In this document: one piece after another, positions 19,407-32,471 of the stretch
Position numbering within the stretch: position 1 is the first letter of the stretch
How the letters are laid out: every line of letters begins with the position of its first letter
Origin: Rhizophlyctis rosea
Lineage: Eukaryota > Chytridiomycota > Chytridiomycetes > Rhizophlyctidales > Rhizophlyctidaceae
Assembly (NCBI GenBank): GCA_027596075.1
Contig: JADGJC010000079.1
Location: 1-64,000, forward strand
Direction: 5' to 3'
Length of the DNA stretch: 64,000 bases
Notes under the pieces: model-generated
The model's input: only the letters and a program-made list of their open reading frames with translations
Databases searched by the model: none
What the model was told of the DNA's origin: nothing
Made by a program: the position numbers and the translations under genes

Positions 19407-21463
19407 CTACAAATACTCCCTCGACCTAAAATAAACCCTCAACTCCCCACGGGGCTTCCCAACCCTCACCCCCACCACCCCACCAGCACCCTCCACCCCC
19501 TTCTCCCTAACAACCCCATAAACCCCGGTCACCTCCTCATCCCTCCCACCCCCCCTCCCATCCCCACAGATCCAAAACCCCCTCTCCACAAAATCCAAAA
19601 CAACCCTCACAAACTTCTCCTCCCCCGACCCAAACCCCAAAAAAAACACAGTCCCATCATCCGAAACCCTGACATCCACCCCATGCTTCAAATCCCACTC
19701 CAAATCCGGCTCAAACAGCAACGGCTCCACATGCGGTATCAAAGGGGAGAAATCTACCGTGTGGAGGTACTCAAGTGACGGGAGCGCATGAATCTGGAGC
19801 GTGTGTCCGTGCCGGAGGAGGAGGTGGGTGCGGGTTAGGAAGCGTTGTTCGCCTGTATAAGTGTCGGCATTTGGGTCGGTGACGTCGTTGCGGAGGTTTT
19901 CCAAGATACGTGTGCAAATAACTGTGTGAGAGCGTATATGTATGAGCGTGACGGTGGACAGACCGTGGTTGGGCCGGCGCGAGGGAGGGATACTCTCCAT
20001 GGGTAGGCAATCCTCCTTGACGGGCTGGACCCTCAACGCCATAGTCTCATTAAGCAGCCACATTGCCTCACTTTCCTCGCTCCATAGCTCCCGTACTTGC
20101 GGTGCTGCTGCTGCTTTGTGGGACGCATCTACTTCCCAAAAAGTGGCCTTTACATCATTGGTATCGCGGTTGTGGTCGACCACCGCTTCACAGGTAAGGC
20201 ACGCTTGGCCACACATTTGGACGCAGGGTTGTAGGCCGATGGAGATGTTAGGCAGCGGGCGGGGGAGATTAGTGGTGATGCGTTGTTGCTGGATGTCGTA
20301 AAATGAGACAGGGTGACCTTCCCGCATTTGTGCACAGAAGCGGGAACGGGATGTGGGTTGGACGTGTAAAAGGTGGGGGAGTCTCTTGTCAGGATCCGTG
20401 GTGGTGAGGTCTGTTCGTTGTATCTGTAGGTGTTTCGAGTTCAGGTTTGTTTTTTGATGGTTGGGACTTTGCAGATAGATTTCGAAATATGATTGTGAAG
20501 CAGATGCCACAAACCCTAATGCCACAAAATCATGAGCCCGCCCTCATTCTTGATACTTGACCCGTCTAGCCTTCCCCCACAGGGTACCCTCAACATGAAA
20601 CCGAAGCTTCAGTCCTTCCAGCCTATTCCATTGCCATGAATGCAACAACCCTCCCGCGCCATGATGACGGCAAATCGAAAGCCCCCACCAACAGCACCAT
20701 CCCAACCCAAACCCACCACCACCAACAGCATTTTCCCAACCCAATCCCACCACCACCCACCCACGCACAGTGACCCACCACCACCCCCACACAGCACCAC
20801 AACCCAATACTCACAGAAAAAATATCACCCGGAGCACACTCCGCAGACCAAACAGTACTTCCAACACTCCATGCATCATCAAAGCAATATGCAGACCCAG
20901 AACTATGAGGCATAACGCCCACAAAGGACCGCACAAGGGGCGGTACAGGAGGCATTGCTTCATCCGCTTCAAGGATTATGGGAGTGAGGGTATCTATGCG
21001 AGGAGAATTCCACGGTCTGGACCAAGCCTGAAATGAAGGATGATGTCAGCCCTCCACCTCTCCCCACCCCACATCGCCGGCTCCTATTCCCTTCCCATTG
21101 TCCCCGTCTCCGTCACACCCCCCCCCCCCCCCCCCTTTCCTCCCCGCTCTCTCTCCCACAACACACACATCTCCTTACCAACATAAAACGCGCTAAATCC
21201 CTCCACCTCTCCGCACCCCACACGGCCGGCTCCGTCCCGGTGGGAAAGCCCCTCACAACAATGACCCTCCAAATCACACCATCATTGGCCTCATTCCTCA
21301 ACACCCTGTTCCAAAGAGAACAGACACCTTCCAACCGAAAGGCAGAGAGGATGTCAGTTGCGGCCAGAAGGCAGAACAGGATGTCCGTTGGGAGGGTTAG
21401 GATGTGTGGGTGTGTTGAGGGTATGGATGAGGAGGAGGAATGTGTGGATGTCTTGTTGGGCAT
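19407..21463 (-). CDS. F-box protein
   Basis: Exon 1 21463-21179 and exon 2 21027-20815 are clear. Exon 3 (about 20620-20560, LRFHVEGTLWGKARR) and the long last exon (about 20510-19407) are joined with less certainty, probably through a 48-nt intron 20559-20512. The F-box is at residues about 15-65: HILTLPTDILFCLLAATDIL, then VCSLWNRVLRN and a W in VIWRVIVV. F-box proteins bind Skp1 and recruit substrates to SCF ubiquitin ligases. The rest has no named repeat but alternates beta-like strands (SFYDIQQQRITTNL, HTLQIHALPSLEYLHTVDF), which would fit a propeller-like substrate domain. Intron 1 carries an 18-nt poly-C tract (plus strand). Confidence 0.75.
21118..21135. repeat. Poly-C homopolymer, 18 nt
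   Basis: Uninterrupted C18 on the plus strand, inside intron 1 of the minus-strand F-box gene, so a length change would not shift its frame. Also a likely place for sequencing error. Confidence 0.9.
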
Positions 21464-22588
21464 TTTTGATGATTGTTTGCGAATGGGGTAGATGAGGGTA
21501 CAAGGCTTCAAGTTCGGGGATAGTAAAGGAGCGATGTTCAGGATGCAATGTGGACGGATCAGCGTCATGAAAATACTTGCCCAAATCACCCCAAGTTGCC
21601 CACCAAGGCGGGGCGAGGTCCGGGCGAGCACAGCCCACAGTCGGCGGACCCTTGACGCGTCCATGACCAGTGTAAACAAGCTTGTGTCACAACAACACCA
21701 CCATGTAAAGCATCTTAGTTGCAGAGACTTTGGTGGGGCGAGGGTCTCAGGTAACGGGGACTTCCGAGCCGACGTGTCGTGTCCAACCGTCTGCTCGAAA
21801 GGTCCCGGGAAGGGGAAATGGCGACGGTAAAAACTAGACTGTAGTTACTAGGAGAAGCACCAATATGCCATTGAGATATCCCTGACGTCTCATTGCCACT
21901 GCTGGCTGCTTGACGATATGGCACCTCTGAAAGTCTTGTAGCTAAAGCACTGTGCGATTCTTTTCGAATCAGCAGGTGTGAGGTACTAGTCTACAGCTGT
22001 TTTGAATGAACCCAGAGGAGCATATGGGCGTGTGTTCTGGGCTTGCTCGGAACTGGCTCGCTCCCTCTTTGTCATCTCCCTTTCTCGTTTCTGTCGTTCG
22101 TTCCTCATGCACTTCTTACGTTTAATTGGCCCATCCAGGTTTCCTTTTTTCAGCGTTCGGCTAGAGTATTATGTATTGTAATGATATATAATGACATTCT
22201 TCACATAACTCGCATTGTGTGCGTTGGTGTGGTGGCTTGCATCTGAAAACGGCCCGCTGATGAGATGAGCGTCTGTGAGTACTCAACATTAAGTTCGCCA
22301 TCGATCACAAACCGTGGGGATGAAAAGCGATTCATTTGTTATCATGTTCAACCACGGCTCCTTTGTCGACATTTTCTTCAAAGTTCAACGTCGAAGCGCG
22401 CACAAGGGCCATCCAGATATGTGCTTGTCGGAAGAGACTCTCCTTAAATTGATATGACGATGATGATTGATAAATTAAGGAAAATACAACTATTGCTACA
22501 AAAAACGTACTGCAACGTGCCTACACTATACTACATGACCCTACAAAACTACCACCAATAAGTTGACACCAATCACTACTTCATGGTA
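21464..22588. other. Intergenic, no supported gene
   Basis: About 1.1 kb between the F-box gene start and the helicase stop. Short frames only, without domains. Confidence 0.4.
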
Positions 22589-25039
22589 TCAACGACCACG
22601 GCCGCGACCTCCCCCTCCCCCTCCCCTACCCCTTCCACCACCAAACCCACCGCCACGTCCACCCCGTCCACCACCACCACCACCACGTCCTCCACCATTC
22701 CCATACCCACCATTCCTGTTCCCACCCCCATACCCCCCACCCTGCCCACCCCCACCACCCCCGCCACCCCCAACCCTCTCCTGCAACTCCGGCAACTCCT
22801 TCGCAACCTCCAACGTAACCCCCTTAACCCCCTCCCACCTAACCCCAGCAACCCTCAACCCCTCCCCCTCCTCCCCAATCTCAACCTTCTCACTATTAAC
22901 ATCAACAACAACCCCCATCTCATCCTTCGTCAACCGCCACCCAAACGTATCCTCGTACGTCAACCCGGGGAACGTCCGCTGAACAATCGCGCGGACGTAC
23001 CCTACGTTCCGAATCTTCTGCTCGACGCGGAAGAGGAGGGTGTAGAAGCCTTCGTTGGCGGACATGAGGGAGCGGGGTGGGAGGGGTTTGGTGGTGTTGC
23101 AGATCATTGCTAGGGTTGCGGAAAGGGCTTGGACGGCGTCGTCGTTGAAGTGGGTGAGGATTTCTGTGGCGGTTTGGGTGAAGTATGACAGTACTTTGGG
23201 GTCTACGTCCGTCTTAATGGTATCCAACGTATCCGCCGCACGAGCCGCGACGATATCAAACGGTTGTGGAGCGCCGACTTTAGTGAATGCTACACCGGCG
23301 CGACGAGAGATGTTTTGGAGGAGGTATTCTTGTGCGGGTTTGTAGAATGTGACGCAGACGCCGGATTTGCCAGCACGACCTGTTCGGCCTGATCGGTGGA
23401 TGTAGGTTTCGACGTCGGTGGGGGGTTCGCAGTTGATGACGAGGTCGACTTCGGGAATGTCGACACCGCGGGCGCAGACGTTGGTGGTGATGAGACATTT
23501 GAATTTACCGTCACGGAAGCCTTGCATGGCTGTTTCGCGTTGTTTTTGGACGACGTCGCCGTGGATGACTTGGGTTCCCATGGCGGCGAGTTTGTCGTTT
23601 AGGGAGAGTTCGTTACATTCGCCCTTTGTTTCGACGAAGATGATGGTGCGTCCTGCGCCTCCGCGACCGTAGACGGCGGCAATGTCGCCGAGGACTGCGG
23701 CGCGGTTTTGCCAGCGGGATGGGACGGCAAGATGTTTCACCGTTGCGCTGGTTTTTTGCTTGTCGTTGCCGATCAGGTCGATGGTGACTTTGTCCGGACG
23801 CATGTATTTGCCTACGGCTTGTTTGACCCAGTCTGGGAGGGTAGCGGAGAAGAGGAGGGTTTGGTGGGCGGGTGCGGCGTCACCTGCTGCCGCTTTTTGT
23901 TCAGTAACGGCTGCAAGGACTTTGTCCATGGCTTCGGCAAAGCCGATGTCAAGCATTTGGTCGGCTTCGTCGAGACAGACAAAGGTGAGTTGGTGGAGCT
24001 TGAGGTTTCCACGTTCGATGTGGTCAATGATACGACCGGGTGTTCCGACTACTACATCGACACCGTCCCGCATTGCGTAGTCTGCAAAAATTGGATATGT
24101 AAGAACCCGACTCTCCACGCACATCAATCACAGATTACTATACTCACATTGCGTATCATACGGCGTCCCACCATAAACACAAACAGTCTTCAAGTCCCCA
24201 GAACTAATACCCTCAAACTCCTTATGCACCTGCATAGCCAACTCCCTCGTCGGCGCCATAATCAACACATTCGGCGCCCGCCCCTTAGCCGTGAACTTCT
24301 TCCGATCAGTCTCCCGATCCTTCTTCAACCGCTCCACCATAGGCAACGAGAACGCCAACGTCTTTCCCGTACCCGTACGTGCGCGGCCCAGAAGGTCATT
24401 GCCTTCCAGAATAGGTTTCAGAGAGGCTGCTTGGATGGGGAAGAGCTGCGTCACGCCACGAGCGGTAAGTGCTTTGATTGTGGATTCTGATAGGGAATTG
24501 TTTTTGAGGAGGAGGTGCGGGGGTACGGATGTTGCTTCAGGGTCGGTTTCGGCGATGGTGACGGTTTTGGAGGATGTGGAAGCGTCTGTTTCGTGGGTTT
24601 TTGGTTTTTTAGAGGGAGGGTTTTCTTTTTGGGAGGAGGATGTTGTGGTGTCGGATGCGGGTGAGGATTCTTTTGCTTCGCGCTTGCGTTTGGATTTTTT
24701 GGATTCGGTGGATTCGGTGGGAGCGACGCCGTTTGTTTCTGGCTCCTGTTCGTGTTTCTTTGCTTTCTGCTTCTCCTTCCTGTCCTTCCTTTTGTCCTTC
24801 TTTGGTGGCTTTTCTTCCGTGCCGTCTACTTCCGTGCCGTCTACTTCCATATCATCGGTGCCCTTCTTTGACTTCTTCTTCTTTTCTTTTTTTGGAGATA
24901 CACCGTTTGTTTCTGGTGTGGGTTCTTCGACCTTGCTTTCCTTCTTGCTCTTCTTCTTCTTCTTCTCGACCACCTCGGTAGCCGGCGCCGCGTCTTCCAT
25001 CACGACGTCCTCTCCGTCTGCCTTCTTGAGTCCCGGCAT
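22589..25039 (-). CDS. Nucleolar DEAD-box RNA helicase, DDX21/DDX50-like
   Basis: Exons 25039-24148 and 24081-22589; 794 aa. The order is a Lys-rich, low-complexity N-terminus with KKKKKSKK blocks (nucleolar signal), then the helicase core from about residue 190. Its motifs are FPIQAA (Q motif), ARTGTGKT, APTRELA, GTPGR, DEAD (LDEADQML), SAT (FSATLPDW), and HRSGRTGRAG (VI). A GUCT domain follows (MSANEGFYTLLFRVEQKIRNV), the hallmark of DDX21/DDX50/Gu helicases, then a Gly/Arg-rich tail (RGGRGGGFGGGRGRGG). These enzymes act in rRNA transcription and processing. Plants and animals have this type; the GUCT domain sets it apart from yeast Dbp proteins. Divergent from UTP11 with 253 nt between ATGs. 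Confidence 0.9.
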
Positions 25040-25292
25040 TTCCAGTTGATATTGATAATATTTTATGTATGCCCTACGAGTATTGACCGGAAGTAATGAA
25101 TTGGCACGAGAAGAAGAAGGAAGCATTTGGAATCCGACGTCAAAAATAAAAAATCTCACCAGTGTGTGGCTTTACGCCATCGGAGGCGCCACACACAGAC
25201 CGCGCCCAACTTGTGAAATGTTTTTGACACGATTTTGAACTTCGAGTGTTTCTCTGCACCGACTTCCACTCATTGCCACTACAAACTTGACA
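25040..25292. promoter_or_regulatory. Shared divergent promoter of two ribosome-biogenesis genes
   Basis: 253 nt between the ATGs of the DDX21-like helicase (-) and UTP11 (+). No clear TATA box is seen. Confidence 0.5.
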
Positions 25293-26598
25293 ATGTCGTC
25301 CTCATTACGGTAAACTTCACTTGAGTTCTGCACCACGGCGTATGTGTCAGCAACTCACTCACCCTTCTCCCTCAGGAACGCCATCCAACGCCGCTCCCAC
25401 CGGGAACGAGCGCAACCCGAAGCTCGTGCAAAGCTTGGCCTGCTCGAAAAGAAAAAGGACTATGTCCTCCGTGCACGAGACTACCACCGGAAACGCGATG
25501 CTCTCAAAAAGCTCAAAACGAAGGCTGCGTTCAGGAATCCGGATGAGTTTTATTTTGGGATGATAAAGAGCAAGACGAAGGTTTGTTTTTTCTTGCGTGT
25601 ATGGGAAGCGGGGTTGCAGGGAGGGTTGTAAACAAACCGTGAATAACTCATGTGCTGACGTTCATTCGAATTTTTGGTCTACAGAAAGGTGTACATCAAA
25701 TAACTGAACGGAACGAGCATTTTGACCATGACACGATAAAGCTGTTGAAGACTCAGGATCAGGGGTATGTCAATTATCAGAGAAGTGTGAACCAAAAGGT
25801 GTGTACCTGTTTCTTGCATTCACCTGCTGACTGGTAGTGTCGCTGAATGATTGAAAAAGCTAAATCTAATCGTTGACAGAAAATCGAGCGTCTAAAAAAC
25901 GACCTTCACCTCCTGCAAGAGGACGAAGAAGAGGACGGTGCAGATGATATGGGGATGGACTTGGACGATGATGACCTGGGAGACGGGTTGGGAATCGGAT
26001 CTTCATCCAAATCTAAGGATGTTAAACACACGATTTTCGTTGAGGATGAGGACGAAGGTGCGGTATATGGTGCCATGGAATGTCGAGTGGTGGAATTGTA
26101 CGACGGCGGCGACTGATATTGGTTTTGCAAAACATCCTACAGTCAAAACCTTTGACCCAGCAAAACACTTCAACACCCTACCAGAACTAGTTGGACGGAA
26201 ATACAACCGACCTAGGAAGGAGACGTTAGAGGCGGCGGATTTGCCACAGGTGGACAAGAAGCAGATCAAGGTTTGTTGCGGCAGGGGATAATCTGTTCGA
26301 TTGCCTATTACGCGAAGCTGAGACCGACTGCTCCTTTCATGCAGAAACTCGCAAAATCCCGAGAAGCATCTTACCGCGAGCTAAACTCCCGGCTGGAGAG
26401 AGAGGCCAAGTTGAACAAGTTGGCAAAGGAGCAGGACTTGCAGAAGGCTATTATGGTAAGGACTACGAATAATATTGCATGTGCACTTTACAATGTGTAT
26501 TCTCACCGATTTTCCAGGGCAAGGGAGCAAAACGAAAGGTCGGAGTTGACGCGGACGGCGTACCCATATATAAGTGGAGGGCGGAGAGGAAGAAATAG
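25293..26598 (+). CDS. UTP11: U3 snoRNA-associated protein UTP11
   Basis: Small-subunit processome component for 18S rRNA processing. Seven exons: 25293-25309, 25376-25580, 25685-25798, 25880-26057, 26143-26270, 26345-26455, 26518-26598; 277 aa. Family signatures in order: [59 protein letters not shown], then [20 protein letters not shown] and a basic C-terminus ending [12 protein letters not shown], as in the family. An acidic insert ([10 protein letters not shown]...LDDDDLGDG) sits mid-protein. The first exon is 17 nt and encodes only MSSSLR. Intron 4 starts GTGCGG, with an ACTGAT branch-like word before CTACAG. Confidence 0.95.
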
Positions 26599-26879
26599 CT
26601 TGTTTCGGGCGATCGTATTTCCGGCTTCGTTTCTTGTACATAGTTGTATTTTGGCGGGTGATAAGGCCCGTGACCTAGAGACATGTAATTTAACCACGTC
26701 TAACCTTGTGATATAGTTATCTACACTACTTTGTTTTGTTCTATGGTGGATTGGTGGATACTGATCTAGAGTATGACTGTGGAATATCTATAATGGGACA
26801 GATAGTCTACGCTACGGTCAAATCATCGCTGTATGGGAGAGAATGAGACAAGAGGATGACGGGGAATGACGGAAACGAC

Positions 26880-27820
26880 TCAAAAGCGATTGTCCACCCA
26901 CCTGAAATACAAATGAATGACAGGCAACCACTGTTCCTCGTCCATTCCCAAACTCTCAAATGTGGCGCTCTCGTCCTTGATGCCGTTCTGTTCCAGAGTT
27001 AGAGACATGTCGAGCAATGCACCGAGCCGTTTCCACATGTATCCCTTTGCATGCGAGTTGAATTTCATGTACCGGTCTTGTATTGCTGCGAGTTTTTCTT
27101 CTGCGCAGACCTGTGGTGGAGACAGTATGTGATTTTCAATTGATGCGAAGTATGGGCGTATGGAATTCGACTGACCTCCAAGACGTGTTCGTCTCTTGTC
27201 AAGGTGTTCACGATCCTGATTCTGCGTGTTTTTTGTGTCAGTTTTCCGATCCAATATTCTTCCTTGTTCATCCACCAGGGCACGCCACCGCCTTCGGGAG
27301 TAGTCCAATCCGCTCGGGGAAGGGGAGGGGGGACGTGGACGAAGCGGCCTTCGGGTGTGTAGGGTGTTGTGACAGATGTGAGTGGTGAGATGTGCGTCTT
27401 CAGCTGGGAAAAAAAAGTATATCAGTAATGGCACGAGGTTCTTCGTCGGCATCGTGAGGAAGCCAAGGACGCCGTCATGCGCGAGGAGATCAATTTTTTC
27501 CAGGCACTTACATCCCTCGTCCGTCTCTCAAACCAATGACTGACATCCTTCCCCGCATTCCTCAAAATGGGTCCCATCAATGGGTCGCCTTGCATCTCCT
27601 CTGCCAACTTCGTTAGGTCGTACACATCCCCCAACCATGAGATCCAGAGATCGTGCGGGGAATTGTGTAGTTCAACCTCTGCCGGTGTGAAATAACGCGT
27701 GGGAGCTGAAGCGGAGGAAGATGCAGCGGCGGACGATCCTAAGACATTGGCGGAGGCGGGTGTTGCGGGACGGGCTTTTGGTGTTGGACCGACGGGGTTG
27801 TGTTTTATGTTTGAGAGCAT
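26880..27820 (-). CDS. CYB5D1: CYB5D1-like ciliary cytochrome b5-domain protein
   Basis: Exons 27820-27512, 27403-27176, 27110-26880; 255 aa. After a Ser/Ala-rich leader it reads [45 protein letters not shown], then [46 protein letters not shown] and [10 protein letters not shown]. This order and these words match vertebrate and algal CYB5D1, a ciliary protein tied to radial spokes, and not electron-transfer b5 proteins: the HPGG heme loop is absent and only the HW pair is kept. It is good evidence for a flagellated fungus. Divergent from MTR4 (446 nt). Confidence 0.9.
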
Positions 27821-28266
27821 TGTGTTGCGGTCAATCTGAATGAGGAGACTTCAAGATCCGGTCGTATTATGGTTTTACTACAGTATAAACGCAATCCGTT
27901 TGGAGGGGCTGAAAGGAAGGAAGTGAAGGAAGGAAACCGCCTTGTCCGGACGCTTTTCAATGGACCCTTGCGGCGGTGGCACAATGCAGGGTCTGGTGGT
28001 GGTGCTGGCTGTGCCTTCAATATGTATACATAATGAGTCATTGCATTTGCTCTCAAGCAAATGTCTTGTCGATTTTATCTGTGCGCAGTCAGTTCTGTCG
28101 ATTTTCTAAACGTTCAAAAATCGGCATTGGGATCCTTGTTGAAAATAATAAACTTGAGGTGTACATAGCCTCGAAGTCCTATCGTCACAATTGCACTGCA
28201 ACATATTGATACCAGGCTATTCGGTAGTTCAACCTTCTACTCCTCAAAACCGTCACCTCCTCCACC

Positions 28267-31200
28267 ATGGGTTTTGACGACCCTTTTGACGTGTTCAGCG
28301 ACGACGGAGACGACACGGCCGTTCCCATAGCCCCTGTCATCCCATCCAAACGACGACGAGAAGTAAACGGCAAAAGCAATGGAAACACTACCACAACCCC
28401 TGTCGACGCGCACGCGGATAAGCGACAAAAGGCTTCGTCTGGTGCTCCACGCATTCCCGTTCCAACCAAGGGTCCTATCTTGAGAGACTTGGACCCAACA
28501 TACCGGCCTGTCGTGACTGACGCCGTTGAGCAAGATGTTGAGCAGGAGTACAGGGCTGCGGACCAGCTGGTTGAGCCCAATGGGGCGGCGCAGGGAGGGT
28601 CTGCTGCTGGTGCGGCTCAAACACAGCAAGCACCTGCAGCGGGACCCTCAACAGAGGTATCCACCGTCAAGCTCAAGCATCAGGTATGAAAAGATGTTTC
28701 ATTCGCACAGGCGTGAAGTCATGGCTGTTTTGGTCTCATGGAAGAGTTTTACTGATTGTGCCACCACGAACCCCAAACAGGTCCGCCACCAAGTCGCACT
28801 CCCACCAGACTATCCATACATTGCCATATCAGAGCACGTCCCACCAGCAGAACCCGCCCGAACCTACAAATTCACTCTGGACCCTTTCCAACAAACCGCC
28901 ATCTACAGCATACAACGCAACGAGTCAGTCCTTGTGGCTGCACACACGAGTGCAGGAAAAACTGTAGTGGCAGAGTATGCGATTGCTCAAAGTTTGCGAG
29001 ACAAGCAGCGTGTTGTGTATACCAGTCCCATCAAGGTTTGTATATATCTGGTGAAACCCATGTACCTATGGAACAAAGTCTCAACGTTGATCTTTTGCAG
29101 GCCTTGTCAAATCAGAAGTATCGAGAGCTGTTGGCGGAGTTTGGTGATGTGGGTCTCATGACGGGTGATGTCACTATCAACCCGGGGGCAGGTTGTCTTG
29201 TTATGACAACGGAGATTTTGCGTTCCATGCTGTACAGAGGCAGTGAGATCATCAGAGAAGTGGCCTGGATTATTTTCGATGAAATCCACTACATGCGTGA
29301 CAAAGGTACTTATTCATGGAAATGGTGTTTGATGTTTGTCCAATTGCTCACGCTATGTACATTACAGCTCGTGGCGTGGTATGGGAAGAAACCATCATCC
29401 TCCTCCCCGACAAAGTGCACTTCGTGTTCCTATCCGCCACCATCCCCAACGCCATGCAGTTCGCAGAATGGATTTGCAAAATTCACTCGCAACCGTGTCA
29501 TGTTGTGTACACGGATTACCGGCCGACCCCGCTTCAGCACTACTTGTTCCCGGCAGGAGGGAGTGGAATTCATTTGGTGGTGGATGAGAAGTCGCAGTTC
29601 CGTGAGGATAACTTCCAGCGGGCGATTGCGGCATTGGGGGACAAGGATGACGATGGAGCTGGAGGTGGGAAGAAGGGTGGACCGAAGGGTAAAGGGCGGA
29701 AGGATAGGAGTACGAAAGGTACGTTCGAGCTGTTTGATCATGAATATCTGCTCGACGCAATATGCTTACCATTGCTTGTCACATTCACCACATGCAGGTC
29801 AAACTGACGTGCACAAGCTCATCAAAATGACATACCTCAAAAACATGATGCCCGTCATCGTCTTCTCATTCGCCAAACGCGATTGCGAAGCAAACGCCGT
29901 GCAAATCTCCAAACTCGACTTCAACGACGACAGCGAGAAGCAGATGGTGCACAACGTGTTCACCAACGCCATCCATTCGCTGAATGAGGATGATCGGAAC
30001 TTGCCGCAAATTCAGAACCTTCTGCCCTTGTTGAAGCGCGGGATCGGGGTTCACCATGCTGGATTGTTGCCTATCCTAAAGGAAGTGATCGAAATCTTGT
30101 TCCAGGAAGGATTGTTAAAAGTCCTCTTCGCAACGGAAACCTTCTCCATCGGTCTCAACATGCCCGCCAAAACCGTCGTCTTCACGGCCGTACGCAAATG
30201 GGACGGCAAAGAGCAGCGGTGGCTCGGAGGTGGAGAGTACATCCAAATGAGTGGACGTGCTGGTCGTCGTGGGTTGGATGATCGTGGACTGGTCATTTTG
30301 ATGATTGACGAGAAGATGGAGCCGGCGGTCGCCAAGGGGATGTTGAAGGGTGTTGCGGATCCGTTGAACAGTGCGTTCCATTTGACGTATACTATGATTT
30401 TGAATCTGATGAGGATTGAGGGGATCAATGCGGAGTTTATTTTGAAGAGGAGTTTTTATCAGTTTCAGAGTGCGGCGAAGGTGCCGCAGCTTACTGAAGG
30501 TGGGTTTTTCACACGGGTTTTGGTGAAGATTGTGAGAGGCACAACTTGACGAGTTTTTTTTTGCGCTTATTAATAGAAATGCGCATCTACGAACAACGTC
30601 GGGACAACCTGGAGATTCCTCGAGAACCACAGATCGCCGAATACTACGAGATCCGCTTCCAACTTGACCAATACAGAAACGACATGAAGGCCGTCATCAA
30701 CCACCCGCAATACATCAAACCCTTCCTCCAAAGCGGACGGCTGGTCCGCGTGAGAATGGACGCGCCCGCGGACAGCGGAGAGAAGCAGTACGACTTCGGT
30801 TACGGCGTCGTCCTGATGTTCTCACAAACCGTCACCAAAAACCGCGGGAAGGACATCTCGGCGGGAGCGGACGAACCTACTTTGCTGGTTGACGTCTTGA
30901 TTCATTGTGCGCCGGGGACTGAAGCATCAGGGACCAAGACGCCCAAACCGGCGCCGCCTGGTGTGCAGGGGGATTTGATTGCGCTTTCGTGTGCGTTGAA
31001 TGTGTTGGATGATTGGAGTTCGGTGCGGTTGAAGGTTCCAAAGGATATGAGAAGTGCGGAGAACCGGATGCAGTTGTGGAAGAGTTTGAAGGAGGTTCAT
31101 AGGCGGTTCCCGGATGGGCCGCCGATGTTGGATCCGATTGAGGATATGGGGATTCGGGATGATGGGTTTGTGAAGCTTATTAAGGTTGATGTCTGATTTT

Positions 31201-32180
31201 CTAGTTATTTCTTCAAAGATTGGTATGACCGGATACTTAAATCCGAACTTATCCACAACCAGCGCACCGCAATCCTCGAAACCAAACTCCGCGAAAACCC
31301 ACTTCACACCGACCCCGACCTCCCCTCCCTCTACGAACAATACGAACTCAAACTCTCTCTCCAAACAAAGATCAAGACGATCAAGAAACAGATTCAGACG
31401 ACGGAGAGCGTGCTCCAGCTCGACGAGTTGAAGAACCGGATGAGGGTTTTGAGACGGTTGGGGTATACGACGCCGACAGGGGTGATTGAGATGAAGGGAC
31501 GGGTGGCGTGCGAGATCAGTGCGGGGGATGAGTTGCTTTTGACGGAGATGATTTTTTCGGGGGTTTTCAATGATTTGACGGTGGAGCAGTGTGTTAGTTT
31601 GTTGAGTTGTTTTACGTTTCAGGAGAAGGTGGGTTTTCATCATTATTACTTTATTTTATTTTTTTTGTTTCGTTTTGTGTGCCACCCTTTGGCGATTACA
31701 TCTTTTGCTAACTTTCCTGCCCTACAGGCCGACGACAACACCAAACTCCGCGACGAACTGACAGGCCCACTACGGGACATGCAAGCTTCCGCAAGGCGGA
31801 TTGCAAAAGTCTCCATCGAATCCAAGCTGGCACTGGACGAGGAAGAGTACGTCCAGTCTTTCCGGCATGAGCTGATGGACGTGACGTATGCGTGGGCCAA
31901 GGGAGCCAAGTTCAGCGAGATTGTGAAGATGACGGATGTGTTTGAAGGGAGCATTATCAGGAGTATGAGGCGGTTGGAGGAGTTGTTGAGGCAGATGTGT
32001 AGTGCTAGTCGGATTTTGGGGAATAGTGAGTTGGAGAATAAGTTTGCTGAGGGTGGGTTTCTGTTTTTTCTGTTCAGGCTTTTGGTCTTGGTTTGTTGGG
32101 TACTAATACCCTTCTCACAAAACGTAGGAATCACAAAGATCAAGCGCGACATTGTGTTCGCGGCGAGTTTGTACCTGTAA
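28267..32180 (+). CDS. MTR4: Exosome-cofactor RNA helicase MTR4 (SKI2-like)
   Basis: Nine exons: 28267-28683, 28781-29035, 29101-29305, 29368-29718, 29798-30499, 30577-31184, 31263-31628, 31728-32052, 32128-32180; 1093 aa. It unwinds RNA for the nuclear exosome (TRAMP). Motifs: AHTSAGKT (residues 193-200), DEIH (284-287), [29 protein letters not shown], and [10 protein letters not shown]. The arch/KOW region lies about residues 600-830. The C-terminal half keeps [52 protein letters not shown] in separate blocks and ends [16 protein letters not shown], the family C-terminus. An extra Gly/Lys insert ([17 protein letters not shown]) follows helicase motif III. The 78-nt intron before 31263 uses the CAACCAG acceptor, which restores [13 protein letters not shown]. 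Confidence 0.95.
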
Positions 32181-32471
32181 AAACTTCTCTTTTCACAGTC
32201 AAGTGCACAAATCCAACAAAGAGAGTCATCAACAACTGTACGCTTCTTGCGACCCTTTTGTATTGTAGTATTTATGTCGGGGTTGCGGGAGGAACAGATC
32301 CATCCTTTGTTGAAGCAAACTTTGATGTTGCAAGATTGCTCGTTGTTGAGGGATTGGGGCCATAGTCTCAATTTGATTCAGATTGCCATAAACAGGCTTT
32401 ACAACTTGGGTGAGCGGAAATCGTGACACAGATTGAATGGAATGTACAGGATTGGATTTAGGGCAAAAAGT

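Noticed and set aside
22563..22982. Proline-rich plus-strand open frames over the helicase 3' end
   Set aside because: They are the complement of the Gly/Arg-rich tail codons of the minus-strand DDX21-like helicase.
24291..25049. 252-codon plus-strand frame rich in Ser/Phe/Leu
   Set aside because: Antisense of the Lys/Glu-rich N-terminus of the helicase; no start context or domain.
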